From the NCBI GenBank assembly GCA_013152135.1, contig JAADGX010000232.1, positions 1-9,304 on the forward strand: a stretch of DNA of 9,304 nt, written 5' to 3'. Under the pieces are notes generated by a model. That model searched no databases. It was not told where the DNA came from and saw nothing but the letters and a program-made list of their open reading frames with translations. The position numbers and the translations under genes were made by a program. The stretch comes from Chlorobiota bacterium. Lineage in GTDB: Bacteria > Bacteroidota > Ignavibacteria > SZUA-365 > JAADGX01. This document shows positions 1-5,378 of this stretch, in pieces; position 1 is the first letter of the stretch, and every line of letters begins with the position of its first letter.

Positions 1-1
1 G

Positions 2-382
2 TCCTGGTCATTGGAGCTCGGCTGGGACGATGAATATGAAGGCCTGTTCGCTTTTGTCGATATAGAGGGCAAGCCATCCGAACGGTTGGAATGGGACATG
101 AAGTTATGGTGGCCGCACACCGAAGCCCTGTATGCAACGCTGTTAGCCTATCGCATGACCAACGACCACCAATACTGGACGTGGTTTGAAAAAATCCATT
201 CGTATGCCTTCGCCCGTTTTCCTGATACGGATCACGGCGAGTGGTTCGGGTATCTTCACCGTGATGGGTCGATTGCAAATTCCCTGAAGGGCTCGATGTG
301 GAAAGGGATGTTTCACGTCCCCAGGGCGCTGCTTAATATCAGGTCGTTGTTGCGGGAAATGTATGGAGAAGAACTGACCTGA
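2..382 (+). CDS. AGE-family epimerase/isomerase, C-terminal part (5' end outside window)
   Basis: This is the C-terminal 126 residues or so of an N-acylglucosamine 2-epimerase (AGE/renin-binding protein) family enzyme. These cytosolic (alpha/alpha)6-barrel enzymes interconvert C2-epimeric or aldose/ketose sugars, for example GlcNAc and ManNAc. The frame is open from base 2 and ends at TGA 380-382, so the gene begins upstream of the window. Family members have about 390-400 residues, so roughly the last third is seen. Recognisable blocks are KLWWPHTEAL (about nt 101-130), GEWFGYLHRDG (about nt 239-270) and KGMFHVPRALL. The His at nt 314-316 in FHVPR corresponds to the conserved C-terminal active-site His of the family. 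The other catalytic His residues would lie upstream of the window, so the substrate (GlcNAc, mannose, cellobiose) cannot be decided. The GEWFGYL block is closer to the GlcNAc epimerase/renin-binding branch than to cellobiose epimerases. The TTG at position 11 is internal and not the start. Confidence 0.88.
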   Translation, partial: SWSLELGWDDEYEGLFAFVDIEGKPSERLEWDMKLWWPHTEALYATLLAYRMTNDHQYWTWFEKIHSYAFARFPDTDHGEWFGYLHRDGSIANSLKGSMWKGMFHVPRALLNIRSLLREMYGEELT

Positions 383-390
383 CGTTACAC

Positions 391-428
391 AATCGGTTCT
401 TGTTCACTGTAGGGCGCAAAAGCCGATT
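391..428 (+). other. weak inverted repeat just after the epimerase gene
   Basis: AATCGGTT (391-398) can pair with AGCCGATT (421-428): eight pairs, one of them G-U, with a 22-base loop. It begins 9 bases after the epimerase stop. There is no T-run behind it, so it is not a convincing intrinsic terminator. It could be a weak 3' end structure or chance. No gene is seen between 383 and 599. Confidence 0.2.
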
Positions 429-510
429 ATAGTAGGGGTGAGCCATATTCCAGGGTATGTGAGGGTACGTTAAAGATTTTTCTTCATTCCGTCATCAAGT
501 TCAAATGAAA

Positions 511-572
511 TAATTGCAAAGACGCGAATCTTTGTAGTTGAAGCCACTTGGCCGGTTTGATTTAATTCGCGT
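511..572 (+). promoter_or_regulatory. leader hairpin with loop complementary to a downstream segment (possible pseudoknot)
   Basis: Bases 511-522 and 529-540 form twelve uninterrupted pairs (nine Watson-Crick, three G-U), closed by the six-base loop CGCGAA (523-528). That loop is the exact complement of TTCGCG at 566-571. Seen another way, ACGCGAAT (522-529) and ATTCGCGT (565-572) are a perfect 8-bp inverted repeat. The RNA could therefore form an H-type pseudoknot, or switch between two structures. The downstream strand lies 12 bases before a GGAAGG ribosome-binding-like sequence (584-589) that precedes the small frame at 600. The position suggests control of translation of that frame and of the kinase behind it. 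It does not match a riboswitch class I can recognise. The complementarity is seen directly; a regulatory role is inference. Confidence 0.4.
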
Positions 573-599
573 TATTGTTTGACGGAAGGCAGCTGAAAA

Positions 600-713
600 A
601 TGGAGTATAGAAGGAGATTGATATATTTGACGAAGTTTGGTCTTCAAAATGTATTACCATTGAAATCCTTACACAGACAAGCATATCACCTGATGGACAA
701 AGACGAAGAGTAG
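600..713 (+). CDS. 37-codon upstream reading frame ending in TAG directly before, and in frame with, the kinase
   Basis: The frame starts at ATG 600, 10 bases behind GGAAGG (584-589), and ends at TAG 711-713. The kinase ATG follows immediately at 714 in the same frame. A second strong ribosome-binding-like motif, AAGGAG (611-616), lies inside it, 10 bases before an in-frame TTG (627). The peptide begins MEYRRRLIYL and ends LMDKDEE, with no recognisable domain. Three readings are possible: a short leader peptide translationally coupled to the kinase, the original kinase N-terminus cut off by an amber codon, or a chance frame. The kinase's own upstream sequence (GAAGAG at 705-710, 3 bases before ATG) is only a modest ribosome site, which makes coupling plausible. 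Confidence 0.27.
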   Translation: MEYRRRLIYLTKFGLQNVLPLKSLHRQAYHLMDKDEE

Positions 714-3700
714 ATGAAAGAACTTAGATCATCGGAGACCTCGTTGGAACGCTACAGGGACCTGTTCAACAGGGTCCCTATCGGTTTATATCGGAGCACA
801 CCATCGGGTCAAATTATTGAGGCGAACCCGGCGCTGGCCAGGATGTTGAAGTACCCGGATGTCGATTCTTTGCTGAATATTAACGCGAAAGATCTTTTCA
901 TCGACGTACAAGTCCGTGATCAGTGGCAGGATCAGCTCAAGCGGAACGGATACATGGCATCCTTTGAGGTTCAGTTGCGCTGTTTCGATGGCTCGATTAT
1001 TTGGGTTGAAGAGCACACGACGGCGATCAAAGACGACCAAAACAAGGTGCTTTTCTACGAAGGAAGTCTGCAGGATATCACGCGTCGCAAAAGAGTAACC
1101 CGGGATTTGGAGGAACACCAGCGTATCCTTTCGACACTCATGAGCAATCTTCCCGGCATGGCGTATAAGTGCAAGAATGACGAACATCGCACCCTGGAAT
1201 TTATTAGCGACGGTTGTGTCCTTTTGACCGGTTATAATCCGCGTGATCTAGTTCACAATGCAATCGTTTCATTTGCTCATATCATCCATCCTGAAGATTT
1301 GCAAGTCGTAAGAGAAAAAATCCAATTGGCAGTAGACGTGAAAAGTAGCTTTACTCTTACGTACCGTATTTCAACTGCGTCTAACCATGAGCGTTGGGTA
1401 TGGGAACAGGGCTGGGGAACGTATTCTCCTGAGGGGACACTCCTGTATCTGGAAGGATTCATTACGGATATCACCGATCAGAAACTGGCGCAGTTATCTC
1501 TGCAAGAAAGTGAAACGAAGTTTAAAACGCTGTATGAATCCACGCGTGATGCGATCCTCCTTCTTGAAGGAGAAACGTTCATCGATTGCAATAGCCGCGC
1601 CGCTGATATTTTCGGTTGTCTGAAGGATGATTTAATCGGGAAATCGCCGATTGATTTTTCTCCAGAGCGCCAACCTGACGGGAGCTTGTCATCGGAGAAA
1701 GCGTCGGAAAAAATTGCCGCGGCGCTTGCCGGAAAGCCACAAGTTTTTGAATGGCAGCACTTGCGTAAAGATCGTACGCCTTTCGATTCTGAAGTACGGT
1801 TAAACCACATCGATATTGGCGGAACGCTCTATTTGCAGGTGATTATTCGCGACATATCCGAATACAAGCGCGCGGAACGTACGCGGATGGTCTTACTCCA
1901 AATTTCGGAATCCGTGAACGAAGTTGAGAGCCTGGAAACCCTCCTCGAACGGGTTCGTGGATTACTCGGCAAACTCATCGATACAACGAACTTTTACGTT
2001 GCCTTGTACGACGAAGCCTCGGATACGTATACGTTTCCTTATTGCGTGGACGAGTATGAGGAAAACGACTCGTACACGCCCCAGCAGCTGAAGAAAAGCC
2101 TTACGGATTACGTCCGCCGTACCGGTCAATCGCTTTTAGTCGATGATGAAACGTTCCAGGAATTATGCGCATCCGGTGAAGCGGTGCTCGTGGGGGTGGA
2201 TTCGAAGAGTTGGCTCGGCGTCCCCCTGACGATACATGGAAAGCATATTGGCGTTATGGCAATTCAAAGCTATAACGATGAATATGTTTACGACTGTCGC
2301 GATCTTGAACTCATGACCTTCGTTTCCGACCATATCGCCACCGCCATTGAAAGAAAACAGGCGGAAGAGGCTTTACGAAGGCGCGAAGAGCTTTTCCGGG
2401 CGATGATCGTAAACAGTTATGATGTGATCTCACTCTGTTCCTCCGATGGTTCTATCTTGTACAAGAGCCCTTCTGTAACTCGCTATTTTGGTTGGGCTGT
2501 CGAAGAATTAGTTGGTCAAAATATTTTCAATTTCATCCATTCCGATGATAAGCAAATCGTTCGAAACCACCTTAACGAACTTCTTGCGCAGGAAGGAATC
2601 AGCCATGGATCGCAATTCCGCTATCGTCATAAAAATGGCGACTATCGGTGGGTGGAGGCAAAGAGTACCAACCTCCTGCTTGATCCAAGCGTTCGGGCCA
2701 TCGTAACGAATTACAGGGATATTACTGAACAGAAGAAAGCCGATGAAGAGCTGAAGAGCTCTGAAGAGAGACTCCGAATTCTCTTCGAGTATGCGCCGGA
2801 TGCGATCTTTGTCTTCGATCTGGATGGGAAAGTCATCGATGCGAATAGATTCGCGGGGCAGCTCACCGGGGTCGATCGTAACGAAATGAAGGATAAGAAT
2901 TTCATTCGGCTTGGTTTTCTTGACGCTGAGCAAGGCAAAATCGCACGGAAAGTTTTCCTTGCAAATAAGAGAGGAGAGCCTGCGGGACCGGATGAAATCA
3001 TATTACGAAATGCTTCCGGCAGGGAAATCATCGTGGAGATAAGGACTTTTCCCGTAACGATAATGGAGCAGCGGATGATTCTCTGTATTGCCCGTGATAT
3101 CACGGAACGAAAGCAATTTGAGTATGAACTGATTGCCGCTAAGGAAAAAGCCGAGCGTGCCGACCGGTTGAAGGATGCGTTTATTGCCAATATATCGCAT
3201 GAAATCCGTTCTCCACTGAATATCATCATGGGATATACGAATATCATGACGGACATTCTTCAGGAACACATGGACCCTGAAGAACTCGCCTTTCTCGACA
3301 GTATTGACAGTGCTGGACAGCGGTTGATGCGCACTGTTGATTTCGTCCTTGATATATCGAGACTTCAAGCGGGTGACATAGAATTCAACATCGGGGATAT
3401 CCTTCTCCCTTCACTGCTCAAGAGGGTTACGAATGGCATGGTACCCCAAGCAGAAAAGAAAGATATTGAACTGTCATTCGTCAATGATGCGGGGAACGTA
3501 ATCATCCAAGGTGATGAGTACTATCTCGCCCAGGCAATCGGAAACCTGGTAGACAATGCACTGAAATACACACGGAAAGGGTCGGTTGCATTGCATCTTT
3601 ATCGGCAGGAAAATAGCGATGACGTGATCCTTGATATTAAGGATTCCGGCATCGGAATTGCCGAGGATTATTTACCGAAATTATTTGAGCCGTATTCCCA

Positions 3701-3869
3701 GGAAGAAAACGGATATACAAGGGCATACGAAGGAATTGGTCTGGGCCTGGCGTTGGTCAAGAAGTACCTCGACCTTCATGATGCCTCCATATCCGTTTCC
3801 AGTACGAAAGGACAAGGAACCACCTTTTCCATAACATTCCCGGCATCAATCATCGTCACAAATCAATAA
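714..3869 (+). CDS. soluble multi-PAS/GAF sensor histidine kinase
   Basis: This 1051-residue kinase of a two-component system autophosphorylates on His and would pass the phosphate to a response regulator, none of which is encoded here. Domains in order: PAS about 10-125 (ends DITRRKR, 121-127), PAS about 135-256 (DITDQK from 252), PAS about 263-385 (DISEYKRAE from 380), GAF about 392-548, PAS about 550-673 (DITEQKKAD from 669), PAS about 678-800 (DITERK from 795), a charged linker helix, HisKA with H829 in ISHEIRSPLN, and HATPase_c with N box GNLVDNALKY (N948), G1 DSGIGI (977-982) and G2 GIGLGLAL (1007-1014). All catalytic boxes are intact. There is no membrane segment, signal peptide or receiver domain, so it should sense an internal cue; PAS domains may bind haem, flavin or small ligands, but no ligand can be named. 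ATG 714 follows an in-frame TAG directly. The next Met is residue 44, inside the first PAS, so this start is required. Confidence 0.96.
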   Translation: MKELRSSETSLERYRDLFNRVPIGLYRSTPSGQIIEANPALARMLKYPDVDSLLNINAKDLFIDVQVRDQWQDQLKRNGYMASFEVQLRCFDGSIIWVEEHTTAIKDDQNKVLFYEGSLQDITRRKRVTRDLEEHQRILSTLMSNLPGMAYKCKNDEHRTLEFISDGCVLLTGYNPRDLVHNAIVSFAHIIHPEDLQVVREKIQLAVDVKSSFTLTYRISTASNHERWVWEQGWGTYSPEGTLLYLEGFITDITDQKLAQLSLQESETKFKTLYESTRDAILLLEGETFIDCNSRAADIFGCLKDDLIGKSPIDFSPERQPDGSLSSEKASEKIAAALAGKPQVFEWQHLRKDRTPFDSEVRLNHIDIGGTLYLQVIIRDISEYKRAERTRMVLLQISESVNEVESLETLLERVRGLLGKLIDTTNFYVALYDEASDTYTFPYCVDEYEENDSYTPQQLKKSLTDYVRRTGQSLLVDDETFQELCASGEAVLVGVDSKSWLGVPLTIHGKHIGVMAIQSYNDEYVYDCRDLELMTFVSDHIATAIERKQAEEALRRREELFRAMIVNSYDVISLCSSDGSILYKSPSVTRYFGWAVEELVGQNIFNFIHSDDKQIVRNHLNELLAQEGISHGSQFRYRHKNGDYRWVEAKSTNLLLDPSVRAIVTNYRDITEQKKADEELKSSEERLRILFEYAPDAIFVFDLDGKVIDANRFAGQLTGVDRNEMKDKNFIRLGFLDAEQGKIARKVFLANKRGEPAGPDEIILRNASGREIIVEIRTFPVTIMEQRMILCIARDITERKQFEYELIAAKEKAERADRLKDAFIANISHEIRSPLNIIMGYTNIMTDILQEHMDPEELAFLDSIDSAGQRLMRTVDFVLDISRLQAGDIEFNIGDILLPSLLKRVTNGMVPQAEKKDIELSFVNDAGNVIIQGDEYYLAQAIGNLVDNALKYTRKGSVALHLYRQENSDDVILDIKDSGIGIAEDYLPKLFEPYSQEENGYTRAYEGIGLGLALVKKYLDLHDASISVSSTKGQGTTFSITFPASIIVTNQ

Positions 3870-3969
3870 CGCGCAGTCCGATCCTTTGTGCCCTGCTTTT
3901 TGCGTACGTTTGCAGCTGTTTTGGAATGGCAGTGCGCGATGAGCAAGAGCTGGTACCCACATTCATGAC

Positions 3970-4000
3970 TTTATTCTCTCTGTAACACTGAATACTTTTG
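3970..4000 (+). promoter_or_regulatory. possible Bacteroidota-type promoter before the DUF6599-like gene
   Basis: TTTA (3970-3973), 19 bases, then TACTTTTG (3993-4000) resembles the -33 TTTG / -7 TAnnTTTG promoter pattern of Bacteroidota. It would start transcription shortly after 4000, about 60 bases before ATG 4067. A second candidate lies upstream: TTTG (3885-3888), 16 bases, TACGTTTG (3905-3912). Short motifs like these occur by chance, and the taxon is not established. The remaining part of the gap from 3870 shows no gene. Confidence 0.25.
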
Positions 4001-4066
4001 CATTTGCAAGCGACACGATTGGTCGCCGATTTTCGGAATAGTCAATACAATGCACTCGCGGGTAAG

Positions 4067-5002
4067 ATGAGCAATATCAATTCAAAAAACAGGATTCTTC
4101 TTGTAATCGCCTTCGTGCTTTTCTGTGTTCCAGCCCAAGACGTCTTTTCTCAGGTGCGCAAGATCCCGGTGTTTCCGGATACCTTGGTTGGAAGAAAATT
4201 AATCGGCGTTCTCCGCTACAACGCAGAAGAATTGCCGAAGCTATTGAAAGAAAAAGCTCAGATCCTGATGGATTATCGATGCCTGAATTTGTATATCGCT
4301 TCCTATGGAGGCACAGGAAACGATGATTTGGCCGTTGAGTTGTATGAATTCAAATCATCGTTGGAAGCGTTTGGATTATTTTCTGTACTGAGCGATACCA
4401 TCGATTTCAACGGACAGCCTGATTACGCCGTATCCAAAGTATCCAACCGTATCCAGGTTAATCTGGGCACGTACGTTGGATTCATTTATCCATCAGATCC
4501 GGAGGCTGATGTTGAAATCCCGCCGCGTGTCGTGGATGATATTTTTTTCCTTCTCAATGATGTGACCAGTCTTGAACTCTTGCGGATTCCCCTTCCTTTC
4601 GATGAACGGGCCCGGGGCAGTATACGGTTTGTCCAGGGACGCGCAGCATGGCGTATGCTGAAAGATCCGGTGGTTCGTGTCGTCCTGCCCGTGGTCGATA
4701 CGCTATCTGCTTATTTCGCGGAATACCGGAAAGAAAGGCTTCGCATAACGAGGAAGCTGTTTGCTTTTCCCGTAACCGCGGGGGAATCCCTTGACACACT
4801 GTACAGCGCAATTTACAGCCGTCTGGAAAAAGCCGGCTCACTGCATGGAATGGAACATAATGTCGCATGGTTCGACGTTGCGGAGAAACAGGCTCATCTT
4901 GTCAAGATGCGCGATAAAGTGTTCCTGGTTATTGCCGCCGCTGATGATCCCGGCGCATTCGAATGGATGGTGTACGAGTCGAGCAAGGACAAGAAGCGAT
5001 AG
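4067..5002 (+). CDS. secreted DUF6599-like protein of unknown function
   Basis: This 311-residue exported protein is of unknown function. The N-terminus has a short basic stretch, a hydrophobic core at about residues 10-22 and a likely signal peptidase site after VFS (28/29). Cys20 is preceded by Phe, so a lipobox is unlikely. The block VELYEF (90-95) followed by AFGLFS (101-106) is characteristic, from memory, of DUF6599 proteins, which are usually periplasmic or secreted. The GGAELY-like motif that normally precedes it appears changed here to KEKAQILMDY. I chose ATG 4067 because it puts the signal peptide at the very N-terminus. An in-frame TTG at 3998 would add 23 polar residues and overlaps a possible promoter. 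The ribosome site is weak (GGG at 4060-4062). The gene lies 197 bp after the kinase and is probably transcribed separately. Whether it is linked in function to the kinase is unknown. Confidence 0.8.
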   Translation: MSNINSKNRILLVIAFVLFCVPAQDVFSQVRKIPVFPDTLVGRKLIGVLRYNAEELPKLLKEKAQILMDYRCLNLYIASYGGTGNDDLAVELYEFKSSLEAFGLFSVLSDTIDFNGQPDYAVSKVSNRIQVNLGTYVGFIYPSDPEADVEIPPRVVDDIFFLLNDVTSLELLRIPLPFDERARGSIRFVQGRAAWRMLKDPVVRVVLPVVDTLSAYFAEYRKERLRITRKLFAFPVTAGESLDTLYSAIYSRLEKAGSLHGMEHNVAWFDVAEKQAHLVKMRDKVFLVIAAADDPGAFEWMVYESSKDKKR

Positions 5003-5024
5003 CTTGTTATCAATAGTGGAGTAG

Positions 5025-5054
5025 ATCCATCAAACCGATGGATGATTTCCATCG
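5025..5054 (+). repeat. two mutually exclusive 7-bp hairpins
   Basis: ATCCATC (5025-5031) pairs perfectly with GATGGAT (5037-5043) around the loop AAACC. The middle strand can instead use CGATGGA (5036-5042) to pair with TCCATCG (5048-5054) around TGATT. The two folds share the central strand, so only one can form at a time. No T-run follows, so this is not an intrinsic terminator by itself. It begins 23 bases after the stop codon at 5002. Confidence 0.4.
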
Positions 5055-5070
5055 CGCTGCTAAAGTGCAA

Positions 5071-5124
5071 GGGTTTGCAGGTACCGCGGAAAGTTATGGC
5101 GCGGTAACGTTGCCCTGCATACCT
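5071..5124 (+). repeat. long bulged inverted repeat (stem-loop)
   Basis: TACCGCG (5082-5088) pairs with CGCGGTA (5100-5106) around an 11-base loop. Below it, after a 7-base bulge (5107-5113), TGCAGG (5076-5081) pairs with CCTGCA (5114-5119). One mismatch further down, GGT (5072-5074) pairs with ACC (5121-5123), and G5071-T5124 can close as a wobble. In total about 17 pairs form an extended stem, the strongest local structure in the gap. Confidence 0.45.
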
Positions 5125-5140
5125 GTACCATGTCTCTTAT

Positions 5141-5256
5141 TATCCCTTACTCCGGCATCCTGTGAAATTAAGATGGACATGGGTGAAAAAATGCAGGCCT
5201 GCGCTAAACGGGAACGGGGCGGCGTACGTGTAAATGTCTTGTATCGGTAAGGGATA
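5141..5256 (+). repeat. 10-bp perfect long-range inverted repeat
   Basis: TATCCCTTAC (5141-5150) is the exact reverse complement of GTAAGGGATA (5247-5256). With a two-base bulge (5151-5152), CG (5153-5154) adds two more pairs with CG (5245-5246). Nested inside, GACAT (5176-5180) can pair with ATGTC (5234-5238), and there is a 10-base palindrome GCAGGCCTGC (5193-5202). A local alternative, GTATC (5241-5245) with GATAC (5253-5257), would compete with the long-range stem. Confidence 0.4.
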
Positions 5257-5292
5257 CTGCTCGCAACGACGTGTCGGACTGAAAATGTAACA

Positions 5293-5328
5293 GCCGGGGA
5301 TTGGCGGTACACCAATCAGGCTTTTTTT
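5293..5328 (+). terminator. Rho-independent terminator
   Basis: GATTGG (5299-5304) pairs with CCAATC (5312-5317) around a 7-base loop. Outside a small internal loop, GCC (5293-5295) pairs with GGC (5319-5321), and seven T residues (5322-5328) follow directly. This is a standard + strand intrinsic terminator. It lies 291 bases beyond the DUF6599-like stop and 50 bases before aspS. It therefore either ends the upstream transcript (and any RNA within 5003-5292) or acts as an attenuator in the aspS leader. No T-run is present for the opposite strand. Confidence 0.78.
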
Positions 5329-5370
5329 GTATTTTCAAACATGAGAGTTAACACATTACGAATGCTACCC

Positions 5371-5375
5371 AGGGG
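5371..5375 (+). promoter_or_regulatory. aspS ribosome-binding site
   Basis: AGGGG lies 3 bases before ATG 5379. The spacing is shorter than the usual 5-9 bases, but the start is fixed by the family N-terminus. The 50 bases between the terminator and ATG show no clear promoter. Confidence 0.45.
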
Positions 5376-5378
5376 ATA

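Larger units (their letters stand above)
5003..5328 (+). ncRNA. candidate structured RNA or long structured 3' UTR ending in a terminator
   Basis: The stretch between the DUF6599-like gene and the aspS leader contains no convincing protein gene. It holds consecutive, mutually compatible inverted repeats: a small two-way hairpin at 5025-5054, a long bulged stem at 5071-5124, a 10-bp perfect long-range repeat at 5141-5150/5247-5256, and a terminator stem plus T7 at 5293-5328. The stems do not overlap each other, as expected for a folded RNA about 300 bases long. I see no hallmark of tmRNA, RNase P RNA, SRP RNA, a T-box or a common riboswitch. No clear promoter was found for it, so it may simply be a 3' UTR of the upstream gene. 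Its status as a gene is inference. Confidence 0.3.

Noticed and set aside
611..727. Open third frame behind AAGGAG upstream of the kinase
   Set aside because: It has no ATG, GTG or TTG at a usable distance and ends shortly inside the kinase; kept only as a caution about a possible frameshift.
786..3368. Long - strand frames opposite the kinase
   Set aside because: They are antisense shadows of a clearly coding + strand gene and show no protein family features.
3870..3938. CGCGCA / TGCGCG inverted repeat after the kinase stop, considered as a terminator
   Set aside because: Only 6 bp with a 57-base spacer and no T-run behind it.
3998..4066. TTG start adding 23 residues to the DUF6599-like protein
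   Set aside because: It would bury the signal peptide behind a polar extension and overlaps a possible promoter; ATG 4067 fits better.
5185..5202. Palindrome GCAGGCCTGC beside an A-run, considered as a - strand terminator
   Set aside because: As a hairpin it gives only 3 bp around a 4-base loop, and no - strand gene is nearby.
5038..5250. 70-codon + strand frame in the gap before aspS
   Set aside because: No ribosome-binding site, composition unlike the neighbours, and it runs through strong inverted repeats; no recognisable domain.
5094..5315. 73-codon - strand frame in the same gap
   Set aside because: It overlaps the structured region and terminator on the opposite strand and has no recognisable protein features.
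5003..5328. tmRNA, RNase P RNA, SRP RNA, T-box or a common riboswitch
   Set aside because: None of their conserved core sequences could be found in this stretch by eye.
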